Source of the DNA: Planctomycetota bacterium
GTDB taxonomy: Bacteria > Planctomycetota > Planctomycetia > Pirellulales > Pirellulaceae
NCBI GenBank assembly: GCA_026692865.1
Contig: JAPLNI010000027.1
Coordinates: 1-64,000, forward strand
DNA: 64,000 nucleotides
Reading direction: 5' to 3'
Both the position numbers and the translations under genes were made by a program. Shown in pieces: positions 8,116 to 16,763 of the stretch. Numbering within the stretch: position 1 is the first letter of the stretch; the number at the start of each line of letters is the position of its first letter. The notes under the pieces are model-generated. The model was given only the letters and a program-made list of their open reading frames with translations, had not been told where the DNA came from and searched no databases.

Positions 8116-8499
8116 ATGTCAGCCATCGACGAAGAGGTTTTTTCCAAGGTTCAGTCCGCGTTAGTCGATGCTTTGGGGGTCGACGATGATGAAGTGACTC
8201 CAGAAGCGACGATGGTCGGAGATCTGGGTGCTGAGTCGATCGACTTCTTGGATATCGTTTTTAAGCTTGAGAAAGCCTTCAGCATCAAGATTCCTCGTGA
8301 GGAGCTATTTCCCGAAGACATCTTGACCAACGCCAATTACATCAAGGATGGAAAAGTTGCGGAAGCAGGCTTGGTCGAATTGAAGAAGCGAATGCCTTGG
8401 GCAGATCTTGCAAAGTTCGAGAGCAATCCACGCGTTCAAGATTTCGGCGATCTGCTTACGGTCGGCGACCTTTGCCGCTACGTTCAATCGAAGCTTTAG
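8116..8499 (+). CDS. Acyl carrier protein, long form
   Basis: A 127-residue acyl carrier protein, longer than the usual 75-80. The phosphopantetheine attachment serine is Ser41 in DLGAESIDFLD. The helices on either side are normal, but helix III is followed by an insert of about 40 residues (YIKDGKVAEAGLVELKKRMPWADL) before the last helix GDLLTVGDLCRYVQSKL. This form recurs in planctomycete clusters with a hot-dog dehydratase and ketosynthase. It is followed by the dehydratase gene after 24 bases and then by the ketosynthase, so the three likely work in one acyl-chain pathway. Start ATG follows AAGGGAAGTACGAC, a good ribosome binding site. Confidence 0.92.
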   Translation: MSAIDEEVFSKVQSALVDALGVDDDEVTPEATMVGDLGAESIDFLDIVFKLEKAFSIKIPREELFPEDILTNANYIKDGKVAEAGLVELKKRMPWADLAKFESNPRVQDFGDLLTVGDLCRYVQSKL

Positions 8500-8523
8500 T
8501 CCTCCCGAAAGCTTAAGAACAGC

Positions 8524-9060
8524 ATGCGATGGTTTTGGATCGATCGTTTTGACGAGTTTGTGCGGAACAAGCACGCGGTGACTATCAAGAATGTTACCTT
8601 CGGCGAAGAGCCGTTGGACGACTACATGATGGGTCATCCACACTATCCGCATTCGCTGGTGATCGAAGGAATGGCTCAGACGGGCGGCTTGCTCGTCGCC
8701 GAGCCATCGGGATTTCAGAAGCGTGTCGTCCTGGCGAAAATTGGCAAGGCCATCTTTCACCGACAAGCACTTCCTGGAGACCAGCTTCGACTTCAAGCAA
8801 ACATTCAGGATGTTCAAGATTCTGGAGCCGTTATTGCAGGTTCAGTAACGATCAATGGGGAGCTTATGGCGGACCTGGAGATCTGGTTTGCTTTCTTGGG
8901 CGATCGCTTTGGACAAGGTTCTCTGTTCCCGCCAGCCGAATTTTTGCGAGTTCTCCGCGTGCTACGTCTGTATGACGTGGCAGTCGATTCATCGGGGAAT
9001 CGAATCTCGCCGCCGGAAGAATTTTTGGCTGCGGAACGGGCTGAATTCGCTTCTGGATAG
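8524..9060 (+). CDS. FabZ/FabA-like beta-hydroxyacyl-ACP dehydratase
   Basis: A 178-residue hot-dog-fold protein. The active-site helix region GHPHYPHSLVIEGMAQTGG (residues 38-56) corresponds to the HFPxxPVxPGVLxxEAMAQ motif of FabZ, but the second Pro-Gly segment reads HSLVIEG, with His where FabZ has Pro-Gly. The later core strand VVLAKIGKAIFHRQALPGDQLRL is standard for FabZ. The C-terminal 50 residues (from about 125, rich in charged residues around SPPEEFLAAERAEF) extend beyond the family norm. Located between the ACP and ketosynthase genes, it probably dehydrates a 3-hydroxyacyl-ACP made by that pair. Whether it is catalytic or only a binding subunit is uncertain because the catalytic acid equivalent (Glu in IEGMAQ) is kept but its surroundings differ. 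Confidence 0.85.
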   Translation: MRWFWIDRFDEFVRNKHAVTIKNVTFGEEPLDDYMMGHPHYPHSLVIEGMAQTGGLLVAEPSGFQKRVVLAKIGKAIFHRQALPGDQLRLQANIQDVQDSGAVIAGSVTINGELMADLEIWFAFLGDRFGQGSLFPPAEFLRVLRVLRLYDVAVDSSGNRISPPEEFLAAERAEFASG

Positions 9061-9117
9061 CTTTGGATTTCTTCGTGCGAGAAGCGGACATCTGATCTCG
9101 GGTGCTGGCTTTTAATC

Positions 9118-9170
9118 TGTAGTAAAATCAACACTCGTGGCTAGCGCCATCGGCTCAGTGATGATCAGGT
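9118..9170 (-). repeat. Dispersed repeat family 1, partial copy
   Basis: On the minus strand this contains GAGCCGATGGCGCTAGCC followed by a diverged copy of the downstream part. It aligns without gaps over about 50 bases to the copies at 28388-28474 and 42044-42130. It lies between the dehydratase and the ketosynthase genes. Confidence 0.7.
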
Positions 9171-9286
9171 TAGATTGGGCGTGTGGTTGGAGCGATTCTG
9201 GCTTAGAATGGCTGGAAGTCTGACTGAATTTATTATTGCAATGCGGTTGGTGTCGCTTGCTCGGTAAGCTTTTGGAGTTCAATTGA

Positions 9287-10570
9287 ATGCGTCGACGTGT
9301 TGTTGTAACAGGTGTTGGATCGATCAATCCACTTGGAAACGATGTTCCAACCGTCTGGAAGGCGCTTCAGGAGAGCAAGAGTGGCGTTGCAGGTATTACG
9401 ATCTTCGATGCTTCCGGTTTTCCGACTACGATTGCCGCGGAGATCAAAGGCTGGGACGTTAGTTACGCTGGGGAAGAAATAGAAATTTGGAATCGACGTG
9501 GTCGTCATTCGCGATTCGCAATCGGAGCCGCCAAGCAAGCCGTCGAAGATTCCGGCTTTCTGGATCACCACAAAGATCCGACTCGAATCGGTGTCTACAT
9601 GGGAGCCGGAGAAGGTAGCCAGGACTTCGTGAAGTTCACAGCCACGATGGCTGCTGGATTTGCAGGTACTGACACGTTTGCAATGAACCCGATGATGGAA
9701 TATGGGCTAAAGAATCTGGATTCCATGCTTGAGCTTGAGCAAGAGCCCAATATGCCGGCTGCTCATTTGGGTGCTTACTTTAATGCCCAAGGCCCAAATG
9801 CAAATTGCTTGACCGCATGTGCTGCTAGTAGCCAGGCGATCGGCGAGGCAACTGAACTTATTCGAACAGGTGAAGCCGACGTCATGATCGCTGGCGGTGC
9901 TCACAGCATGATTCATCCGTTCGGGCTGACTGGCTTCAGTCTCCTAACGACTCTGTCAAAACGAAATGAAGAGCCAACGCGAGCGTCGCGCCCCTTTGAT
10001 CGTATGCGCGATGGCTTCGTGCTCGGCGAAGGTTCCGCGATTGTCATTTTGGAAGAGCTGGAAGCGGCTAAAAAGCGAGGCGCACACATCTATGGCGAGG
10101 TCCTTGGCTATGGCAGTACGGCAGACGCTTATCGAATCACTGACATTCATCCCGAAGGTCGCGGAGCAATTGGATGTATGCGAGCGGCCATCGCCGATGC
10201 AAAGCTGAATCCATCAGACATTGGCTATGTGAACGCTCACGGAACAAGTACGTCGGTTAATGATAAAACAGAAACCATGGCGTGTAGGTCGGTGTTTGGA
10301 GATCTCGCAAAGAAGGTTCCCGTATCTAGTACCAATAGCATGATGGGTCACTTGATTGCTGCAGCTGGTGTTACTGAGATGATCGTCTGCTTGATGGCGA
10401 TTCGAGATGGTGTACTTCCACCAACAATTAATCTCGAGAACCCAGATCCGGACTGCGATCTCGATTACATTCCTAACGAAGCTCGACAATCAAAAATCAA
10501 TGTCGCGCTCAACAATAGCTTTGGTTTCGGTGGCCAAAACGTGACGCTTGCTGTCGGTAAGATGCGGTAA
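9287..10570 (+). CDS. fabF: 3-oxoacyl-ACP synthase (FabF/KAS II family), Lys replaced by Asn
   Basis: A 427-residue ketosynthase. The N-terminus MRRRVVVTGVGSINPLG, the nucleophile Cys178 in LTACAASS, His318 in NAHGTSTS and His355 in MMGHL are all present. Counting residues, every one is offset by exactly 15 from E. coli FabF (Cys163, His303, His340). At the same offset, the invariant Lys335 of FabF (motif STKSMTGH) is Asn350 here (STNSMMGH). That lysine is known to matter for condensation in KAS I/II, so this enzyme may be altered in activity or act as a partner subunit. The rest, including the FGFGGQN glycine-rich end, is normal. It is the third gene of the ACP-dehydratase-KS cluster, 226 bases after the dehydratase. 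Confidence 0.92.
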   Translation: MRRRVVVTGVGSINPLGNDVPTVWKALQESKSGVAGITIFDASGFPTTIAAEIKGWDVSYAGEEIEIWNRRGRHSRFAIGAAKQAVEDSGFLDHHKDPTRIGVYMGAGEGSQDFVKFTATMAAGFAGTDTFAMNPMMEYGLKNLDSMLELEQEPNMPAAHLGAYFNAQGPNANCLTACAASSQAIGEATELIRTGEADVMIAGGAHSMIHPFGLTGFSLLTTLSKRNEEPTRASRPFDRMRDGFVLGEGSAIVILEELEAAKKRGAHIYGEVLGYGSTADAYRITDIHPEGRGAIGCMRAAIADAKLNPSDIGYVNAHGTSTSVNDKTETMACRSVFGDLAKKVPVSSTNSMMGHLIAAAGVTEMIVCLMAIRDGVLPPTINLENPDPDCDLDYIPNEARQSKINVALNNSFGFGGQNVTLAVGKMR

Positions 10571-10708
10571 GTTGTTACGTGGCCCGTAAAACGCGATAAG
10601 TCTGTAAGAGGTAGTTCACGAATCTCACTACGAGCTGAAGGCTAGTTCAAAACGAGTGTGACAACCTTGGCTATGGTATGAGAGGCAAAAAGATTAGGCC
10701 GACTTTTT

Positions 10709-11131
10709 ATGTTGAACTACTCGGACGAAGAGCTCGTGGCTTACTTGGAAGAGTCGCTTCCTCTCGATAAGGCTGCCGATTTAGAGAAGCTTCTGCGAAA
10801 CCCCGAAGACGTTGAAAGTAAGGCACTGCTAGATCGGCTGCAGCAGTTGATCTTCTCGCGTGATTCAGGCACACATACGATCGGTGAGATCTGGAAGAGG
10901 CATCGCCTTAGCTGCCCGACTCGAGAGGATCTTGGAAGGTACATTTTGGAAGCCATGTCGGACGACGAAGCGGCCTACATAAAAATCCATATTGAAGAGA
11001 TTGAGTGCGAGGTGTGCCGGTCTAACTTGGATGATCTCCGTCGCTCGGCAAGTCCGTCCGACCAAGCATCCATCAAAGATCGTCGAAGTCGTTACTTTCA
11101 AAGCAGCGTCGGAAGGCTAAAAAAGCAGTAG
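10709..11131 (+). CDS. Hypothetical protein, putative anti-sigma-like fold
   Basis: A 140-residue soluble protein. The first half begins YSDEELVAYLEESLPLDKAADLEKLL, the layout of the short N-terminal helical segment seen in planctomycete anti-sigma and zinc-finger proteins. The second half has CPTREDLGRYILEAMSDDEAAYIKIH followed by EIECEVCRSNLDDLR, i.e. a His and two Cys spaced like a ZAS zinc site (H-x-n-C-x-x-C), then a basic tail. I know similar proteins only as uncharacterised planctomycete genes. It might sense or bind a partner protein; no sigma factor gene is adjacent. It follows fabF by 138 bases on the same strand. Confidence 0.7.
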   Translation: MLNYSDEELVAYLEESLPLDKAADLEKLLRNPEDVESKALLDRLQQLIFSRDSGTHTIGEIWKRHRLSCPTREDLGRYILEAMSDDEAAYIKIHIEEIECEVCRSNLDDLRRSASPSDQASIKDRRSRYFQSSVGRLKKQ

Positions 11132-11211
11132 TTCAGAAAGCGGTAACGATGTCGCGCTCGATAAATTCGTGAGCATGGTAATTGTCCGAATAGTATTAAC
11201 TTTGTACCAAG

Positions 11212-11299
11212 TTGAGCCGCATGCGCTAGCCGTGGTCGAATGACTAGCCAACCGCTTGCGCTGCAACGTCCACTAACGCGGCTAGCGCCGTCGGCTCAA
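11212..11299. repeat. Inverted repeat built from repeat family 1
   Basis: Left arm 11212-11232 (TTGAGCCGCATGCGCTAGCCG) and right arm 11279-11299 are inverted copies differing at three positions by my count, with about 46 bases between them. Each arm carries the GAGCCG...GCGCTAGCC core of family 1. It could form a long hairpin in the leader of the downstream oxidase gene. Confidence 0.7.
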
Positions 11300-11386
11300 T
11301 ACATTTCGAGAATAAATTGTAAAGTAACTGCCGTTTGGCTATCGCCGACGAGCCGACGAGCCGACGTCAGAATTCTTTCAGAGATT

Positions 11387-12988
11387 ATGAACATTTCAGA
11401 ATCAGATAAACCACAACGAATCGCAGTGATTGGTGGAGGCATTAGTGGTCTCTCCGCAGCGTGCTATTTGCATCACGAATTGCAGTCGCTGGGCCACCAG
11501 CTGGTTAATTCGCAGGGCAACGCAAACTCGCAAGTTGTTCTGTTCGAATCGAGCTCGCGGGTAGGCGGAGTAATTGAAACGCTCGACATGAGTGATGCGT
11601 CTCCCGGTAAAGCGTCCCCCAGTAATGATTCCCCCAGTAATGATTCCCACGGGGGCCCGTTCCCTTTTGCAAACATCGTCGAAAAGGGTGCCGACAACTT
11701 TGCGACGTTAATGCCGGATGCACTTGAGCTCAGTCGATTAGTCGGTGCGGAAGACATGCTGATCAAACCGCGGTTGGAAAGTCGTCTTGCGCGAGTCGTG
11801 TGTCGTGGCGAGATCTATCCAATCCCAGAAGGGTTTTCGTTGATGCAGCCAACGCGACTTCTTCCGCTTCTCCGATCACCCATACTTTCGATTTTCGGGA
11901 AGTTTCGTGTGCTTCGCGAATTTTTTGTTTCCAAGAATGCCAGCGACGAAGATGAAAGCCTGAAGTCCTTTGCGATTCGTCGGTTGGGTCGGGAAGCTTT
12001 TGATCGGCTTGTAGAGCCCATCATCGGCGGAATATTCACGGCCGATGCGGGGCTGCTCAGTATGAAAGCGGCCATGCCTCAGTTCGTTGAAATGGAACGC
12101 AAGTATGGCGGGCTGATACGAGCCGCTCGGAGCACCAAGTCGCACTTCATCTCCACGCAACCAAATCTTGAGTCGAGCGAAAGTCAACTTCGTCGGTCTT
12201 CGCAGAAAGCAACGGGTGCTCGCTACGATCAATTCTTAGCCCCACGACTCGGAATGAACGCTTGGCTTGGCCACATTGCGAACTGGTTACCTGCCGGAGT
12301 TATTCAACTCAATAGTCCCATCGATCGGATCGAGTTGAATCAACAACGTCAGTGGCAGTTGGAATCATCGAACCGGAGTGCTGCGTTAGAGCAGTTGCTT
12401 CAAGAACCATTTGATGCATTGATTGTCGCTACGCCCTCTCAAGTCGCAGGCCGTCTGTTGAAGAGTGTCGATAAAGAATTGGGTGAGGGTCTCACAAGTA
12501 TTCAATACGCTGATTCCGCTGTCGTTTGCTTGTGCGTAGAGCGAAGTGAGATTTCCAAAGAGCATCTTTGCTTTGGTATTGTGATCCCTAAGATCGAACG
12601 ACGGGACTGCTTGGCAATCAGTTTGACAAGTGAAAAGTACGAGGGAAGGATGGACGGTAGTAAGGTCCTTCTGCGAATCTTTATGGGAGGAGCCGTTCGG
12701 CCAGAGTTGATGACCGAAAGTGATAACACGCTTACCGAGCTGGCTTGGAATGAAGCCAAGTCTTTATTGCGATTGAAGACAGAACCTTCATGGAGTCGTG
12801 TTGTTCGTTGGCCATCGGCGATGCCACAGTATCACGTCGGTCATCTTGCTCGACTTGAATCGATACAGACTCGTGTCGATGCATTGCCGCGATTTGCCTT
12901 AGCCGGTAACGCTTATCGAGGTGTGGGTATTCCGCAGTGTGTTCGGTCAGGAAAGATCGCAGCGAAGAAAGTGCTTGCGGCTCGGTAA
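11387..12988 (+). CDS. hemG: Protoporphyrinogen/coproporphyrinogen oxidase (HemY class)
   Basis: About 533 residues from the ATG at 11387; a longer frame reaching 11240 runs through a repeat hairpin and is unlikely to be translated. The N-terminal FAD-binding motif IAVIGGGISGLSAACYL is clear, followed by VVLFESSSRVGGVIET, the substrate domain (FRVLREFFVS... FAIRRLGREAFDRLVEPIIGGIFTADA) and the C-terminal FAD-closing GNAYRGVGIPQCVRSGKIAA. This is the oxygen-dependent oxidase of heme synthesis (HemY/CgoX type; the TIGRFAM name is hemG). An insert near residues 70-90 (DASPGKASPSNDSPSNDS) contains a 15-base tandem repeat in the DNA (about 11615-11655) and probably forms a disordered loop. Nearby heme genes are absent. 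Confidence 0.9.
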   Translation: MNISESDKPQRIAVIGGGISGLSAACYLHHELQSLGHQLVNSQGNANSQVVLFESSSRVGGVIETLDMSDASPGKASPSNDSPSNDSHGGPFPFANIVEKGADNFATLMPDALELSRLVGAEDMLIKPRLESRLARVVCRGEIYPIPEGFSLMQPTRLLPLLRSPILSIFGKFRVLREFFVSKNASDEDESLKSFAIRRLGREAFDRLVEPIIGGIFTADAGLLSMKAAMPQFVEMERKYGGLIRAARSTKSHFISTQPNLESSESQLRRSSQKATGARYDQFLAPRLGMNAWLGHIANWLPAGVIQLNSPIDRIELNQQRQWQLESSNRSAALEQLLQEPFDALIVATPSQVAGRLLKSVDKELGEGLTSIQYADSAVVCLCVERSEISKEHLCFGIVIPKIERRDCLAISLTSEKYEGRMDGSKVLLRIFMGGAVRPELMTESDNTLTELAWNEAKSLLRLKTEPSWSRVVRWPSAMPQYHVGHLARLESIQTRVDALPRFALAGNAYRGVGIPQCVRSGKIAAKKVLAAR

Positions 12989-13031
12989 TTAGGAATTCAA
13001 CTTCCTGCAGAATCGCGATTGCGAAACGAAA

Positions 13032-13056
13032 AAGGCCAGTAAATTCTTACTGGCCG
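13032..13056 (-). terminator. Rho-independent terminator of the NRDE gene
   Basis: Perfect 9-bp stem GGCCAGTAA / TTACTGGCC with an ATTC loop; read on the minus strand it is followed by CTTTTTCGTT. It lies 37 bases beyond the stop of the minus-strand NRDE gene. Confidence 0.75.
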
Positions 13057-13092
13057 TCATGGGTTGGTTTGGGGGAAGTAAAGCAGGTCGTG

Positions 13093-13869
13093 CTACGCGC
13101 TTACTGCTTTGCTTCGTGACTCACGCAAGCCGCGGCTGAGGATGTCTCGCAGGAGTGGTGAGTAATCCTCGTAACGTGATGCATCTGGCGAACCGTCGGA
13201 GTATTGCAAGATGGCGTCGCGTGGCTTGGTGCCGAGAGCAAGAAGTGTGCTGCTAACGGTACCGTACTCGTTACCACGAATGACCATGCTGGGTCGACCT
13301 GGTGGTGATGGAGTTCGCGAGAAGACACGGCTAGCAACCGCAAGGAACTTAACAGGCGAGTCCAACGTCTGAAGCGTCAACAATCGTTTCGCCATTTGAA
13401 CTCGCTCGTCCAATGGATCGTTAAGGTTGTGACTTCCAACAATGTTTAAGCCAGGCTCCAAATTGCGGACTTCATCAGCCATATCATGATGGAGAATGAA
13501 GCCAGATTCACGATCTGCGATGACGAGGTTGAAGCCTTCGAAGACATGCTCTCGCAATTCTTCGAGAGCCTTATCAAGACCCTTTCGTGCAGAAGATGCT
13601 CGGAGAATTTCCTTGCACAAGAGCCCTCGCGATTTGTTACCCGTTATGGGTTCCAACATTCGACGGTTACACAATCCAACAAACATTCCATTTTGATTGA
13701 CACCGATCCATGTTCCGCCAGCTCGTTGATCTCCTGGGCATAAGATTCTTGGTTTGCCAGAAAGAATCGCAGGAGATGATGACCGCCGATCGTAAAATTC
13801 CTCACGATTGGCAGCAACAAGGATGGGACTTTCCGGAACCAATCGATACTGAATGGCCAGCAAGCACAT
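13093..13869 (-). CDS. NRDE family protein (TANGO2-like)
   Basis: About 258 residues. It begins MCLLAIQYR: members of this family keep a Cys at position 2, and exposure of that Cys as an N-terminal nucleophile after Met removal is a known possibility. The start is therefore placed at the ATG at 13869 rather than at 13881. The family signature ANREE is at residues 20-24, followed by RAGGTWIGVNQNGMFVGLCNR, the GTWIG block found in all NRDE proteins, and GSHNLNDPLDERV. The protein resembles human TANGO2, linked to heme or lipid handling, but its reaction is not known. It is convergent with the protoporphyrinogen oxidase gene, which ends 105 bases away; that fits loosely with heme biology but proves nothing. 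Confidence 0.88.
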   Translation of the reverse strand: MCLLAIQYRLVPESPILVAANREEFYDRRSSSPAILSGKPRILCPGDQRAGGTWIGVNQNGMFVGLCNRRMLEPITGNKSRGLLCKEILRASSARKGLDKALEELREHVFEGFNLVIADRESGFILHHDMADEVRNLEPGLNIVGSHNLNDPLDERVQMAKRLLTLQTLDSPVKFLAVASRVFSRTPSPPGRPSMVIRGNEYGTVSSTLLALGTKPRDAILQYSDGSPDASRYEDYSPLLRDILSRGLRESRSKAVSA

Positions 13870-13881
13870 CGCGTATAACAA

Positions 13882-14228
13882 CTACACTTTCTATTCAGCG
13901 GTAAGTTGCCCGAACAAAGTTGTCTCTCCCACACCACGGTACCAAGCGCGGTAGGCAGGCTCGGGTCGTCACGTACTCTAATTTAACTTCTGGCCCCTCT
14001 CCAGGTCACCCCCTACTGGGTGGTTTTTGTTGTTTTCTCGCCCTAAGATGCTAAAGATGGGTTGGATATGCACAGTTGAAAGTCGTCGCGAAGGCGTTTT
14101 TGAGGCGGTGGGGAGCTCGAGTTCGACTTCCCGACCGCTAGACGGCTTGTATGGTATGAAACGAACCCACAGAATGCTTGTAGTTATTTTCGATTGAAGC
14201 AGTCTTTTCAAGGAATTTTGGGACAGTC
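13882..14228. other. Intergenic region with possible stem-loop
   Basis: About 350 bases with no gene I can support. Bases 14105-14138 form an imperfect stem (GCGGTGGGGAG against CTTCCCGACCGC) around a loop, roughly 90 bases before the transhydrogenase start. A weaker CACCC/GGGTG hairpin followed by GTTTTT lies near 14006-14030. Confidence 0.4.
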
Positions 14229-15611
14229 GTGGAACAGGAATTTGATGTTGTCGTGATTGGAACCGGTCCCGGGGGTGAGGGGGCTGCGATGCAATCGGCC
14301 AAGGGCGGAAGTCGCGTCGCCGTCGCGGAAGCCTACGACAAAATCGGTGGTGGATGTACCCATTGGGGCACTATTCCAAGCAAAGCCCTCCGTTATGCGA
14401 TCTATTCAATAACCGAGGCTCTCAACAACCCAATCATCCGTGATTTGGGCGTGCACGTGAATCCAACCTTTGCACAGCTTCGGTCGAGTAGTAAAGCAAT
14501 TATCTCGGCGCAAGTTCGGATGCGGCAGACATTCTACGAACGCAATAACGTTCCAATCTTTGGCGGACACGCTCGCTTCGCAGATGCCCACACAATCGAA
14601 GTCGGCGACGAACTGAGGCTCCACGGCAAGTCGATCGTAATTGCGACCGGTTCACGTCCGTTCCATCCCCCGGAAGTGGACTTCTCGCATCCTCGCATTT
14701 TCGACTCCGATACGATCCTGGACCTTTCCTTCAAGCCGCAGTCGATCACGATTTATGGTGCTGGTGTTATCGGTGTTGAGTACGCATCGATGTTTCGTAA
14801 CCTTGGGATCAAAGTCAACCTAGTTAACACTCGCAACAAGTTGCTAGAGTTTCTCGACGACGAAATCATCGACGCTTTGAGTTATCAAATGCGCGACTCT
14901 GGAGTGTTGATTCGACACAATGAAGCGTTCGCAAAAATCGAAGGACACGATGATGGCGTTGTGCTCTCGCTTCAAAGTGGCAAGCAAGTCAAGACGGATA
15001 TCTTGCTGTGGGCCAACGGTCGATCTGGAAACACTGAGAATCTTGGTCTCGAACGAATCGGAATCATCCCCAACTCACGAGGTGTTCTTGAGGTGAATGA
15101 CTGCTACCAAACTTCGGTGCCGCACATTTATGCTGTCGGTGATGTAGTTGGTTATCCTTCGCTGGCAAGTGCAGCTTACATGCAGGGCCGAGCTGCTGCC
15201 CAACACATCGAAGGGAATCACGATTATCGGTTGAGCATGGACGATATTCCGACAGGTATCTATACAAGCCCAGAAATCAGCTCCATCGGAAAATCGGAAC
15301 GTGAGCTTACGGAAGCCAAGATTCCTTACGAGGTCGGGCACTCGCAGTTTAAGAGTCTTGCTCGAGCCCAGATCACCGGTCGAGCTCAAGGGATGCTCAA
15401 ACTGCTCTTTCATCGTGACACGCGAGCAATTTTAGGCGTTCACTGTTTCGGGCCGAACGCTTCGGAAATTATCCACATTGGGCAGGCCGTCATGAAACAG
15501 CCACCTCCGAATAACACGCTTGACTACTTCATCAACACGACCTTCAACTACCCAACCATGGCCGAGGCCTATCGCGTTGCGGCCCTCAATGGATTTAACA
15601 GGCTCTTTTGA
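14229..15611 (+). CDS. sthA: Soluble NAD(P)+ transhydrogenase
   Basis: A 460-residue flavoprotein starting with GTG. The FAD-binding motif [10 protein letters not shown] is at residues 11-20. The redox-site region reads [16 protein letters not shown] at residues 41-56: one Cys (Cys43) is kept and the second is Thr, which is the diagnostic difference between SthA and disulfide reductases such as lipoamide dehydrogenase. A second nucleotide-binding motif [13 protein letters not shown] is near residue 177, and the dimerisation domain ends with the usual [16 protein letters not shown]. It transfers reducing equivalents between NADPH and NAD+ and in most bacteria runs in the NADPH-oxidising direction. 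It stands alone. Confidence 0.93.
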   Translation: MEQEFDVVVIGTGPGGEGAAMQSAKGGSRVAVAEAYDKIGGGCTHWGTIPSKALRYAIYSITEALNNPIIRDLGVHVNPTFAQLRSSSKAIISAQVRMRQTFYERNNVPIFGGHARFADAHTIEVGDELRLHGKSIVIATGSRPFHPPEVDFSHPRIFDSDTILDLSFKPQSITIYGAGVIGVEYASMFRNLGIKVNLVNTRNKLLEFLDDEIIDALSYQMRDSGVLIRHNEAFAKIEGHDDGVVLSLQSGKQVKTDILLWANGRSGNTENLGLERIGIIPNSRGVLEVNDCYQTSVPHIYAVGDVVGYPSLASAAYMQGRAAAQHIEGNHDYRLSMDDIPTGIYTSPEISSIGKSERELTEAKIPYEVGHSQFKSLARAQITGRAQGMLKLLFHRDTRAILGVHCFGPNASEIIHIGQAVMKQPPPNNTLDYFINTTFNYPTMAEAYRVAALNGFNRLF

Positions 15612-15644
15612 TTGAGTAGGAGTTTTGCATTGTGCAAATCAGAG

Positions 15645-15989
15645 TTAGCTTTCGGACAAAGCTTCCGAAGGTGTTTCGTCGATGTCCCGGCGATTTGACG
15701 AAGTCTTTGAACTCGGGAATCGGTTGGAATAGAATAGCCTTTCCCAGAGACTTGGTTTACGTAGGCGTGCGTCGCAAATCGGAACCGCGTGGACCTTGCC
15801 GCGTCGAGTCTCCAAAACGAGTTCCTGTTGGTTTCGAACTTCTAGAACAGCCCAATATTTATCGACTTCGTAAGAGTATAGTTCTCCATGCAGCGCGGGG
15901 CTCACGTTCTTTGCTCGTGGACCTGGCGAGGGGCTATGTTTTTCTCGAGTATAAACTACCCAATCACCCACTAAATAAGGTTTTGCCAT
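15645..15989 (-). CDS. Planctomycete conserved hypothetical protein
   Basis: About 114 residues from the ATG at 15989 (a longer frame from 16127 would add a hydrophobic segment and is less convincing). The start MAKPYLVGDWVVYTREKHSP is followed by SPGPRAKNVSPALHGELYSY, a block (YxxxKHSPxPGPRAxNVxPA..GExYxYxVDK) that I recall from several planctomycete genomes, always without function. The middle VDKYWAVLEVRNQQELVLETRRGK reads as a small beta-barrel. It is convergent with sthA. It is probably cytoplasmic; there is nothing to suggest an enzyme. Confidence 0.75.
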   Translation of the reverse strand: MAKPYLVGDWVVYTREKHSPSPGPRAKNVSPALHGELYSYEVDKYWAVLEVRNQQELVLETRRGKVHAVPICDARLRKPSLWERLFYSNRFPSSKTSSNRRDIDETPSEALSES

Positions 15990-16259
15990 TTCTTCGCGGA
16001 GCCTTTCACCGGGCCATGGAGACGAGCGTTCGAATTTGAAGAGGATGGAGAGGAATAGGTAAAATAGAATACATTTCTGATTCATCAATCCGGCAATGCA
16101 TTCTGGATCGAATCGGCAGAAAATCAAAGATCAACTTTGGCAATTCAATCAAACACGCGAAAATTGATGGAATCTTAACTGATTTAGGGGTTGGATCACC
16201 GTTCAAAAGCGAGTTCAGTCACGCAGAAATTTAGCCAGCATTCCGAAAATCCGCCGCCT

Positions 16260-16760
16260 ATGAACGAACAAGTCAATTTGAGCCCGTCCATTTCGATTCT
16301 CTTTGTATGTCTAGGAAACATCTGCCGATCGCCCGCCGCGGAGGGTGTGATGCGAGCTTTGACGTCCGCAGCCAATATGCCCGAGTCGATCCATATCGAA
16401 TCGGCTGGTACTGGCGGTTACCACGATGGGAAGTTGCCCGACTCAAGAATGCGAGGTGCGGCAAAAAAGCGAGGCTACCCGTTAGATAGTCGTGCACAAA
16501 CAATCGCTCTTAAAGATTTCGAAAGATTCGATCTGATCATCGCCATGGACCGAGACAACGTTCAAGCGATTCATCGCGTCGGCAATCCAATTCCAGGCCA
16601 GCTAAAGTTGCTCAGTGACTATCTGGGAAATGACTGGCCGACCGATGTGCCTGATCCATACTATGGTGGCGAAGACGGCTTCGAATATGTGCTCGACATG
16701 TTAGAAGCCGCTTGCCCAAAAATCCTCGAAGAAATTCAGCGAGAATTTCGTGCGAGATAA
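16260..16760 (+). CDS. Low-molecular-weight protein tyrosine phosphatase
   Basis: About 166 residues from the ATG at 16260. The P-loop is C17-LGNIC-R23-S near the N-terminus, immediately after ISILFV, and the general-acid aspartate is in DVPDPYYGG. The order and spacing match LMW-PTP/arsenate reductase-like phosphatases. It hydrolyses phosphotyrosine esters and, in bacteria, often reverses autophosphorylation of BY-kinases that drive exopolysaccharide export; this genome has such a kinase at 30754-33186, so that is a plausible, untested substrate. A frame starting at 16191 would add an unsupported 23-residue extension. The two cyclophilin genes follow convergently. Confidence 0.92.
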   Translation: MNEQVNLSPSISILFVCLGNICRSPAAEGVMRALTSAANMPESIHIESAGTGGYHDGKLPDSRMRGAAKKRGYPLDSRAQTIALKDFERFDLIIAMDRDNVQAIHRVGNPIPGQLKLLSDYLGNDWPTDVPDPYYGGEDGFEYVLDMLEAACPKILEEIQREFRAR

Positions 16761-16763
16761 AAA

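Noticed and set aside
11240-11386. Extended N-terminus of the protoporphyrinogen oxidase
   Set aside because: It runs through the repeat hairpin, and the FAD motif begins right after the ATG at 11387.
13486-13743. Open frame opposite the NRDE gene
   Set aside because: It mirrors the coding gene, and no family resemblance is seen in its translation.
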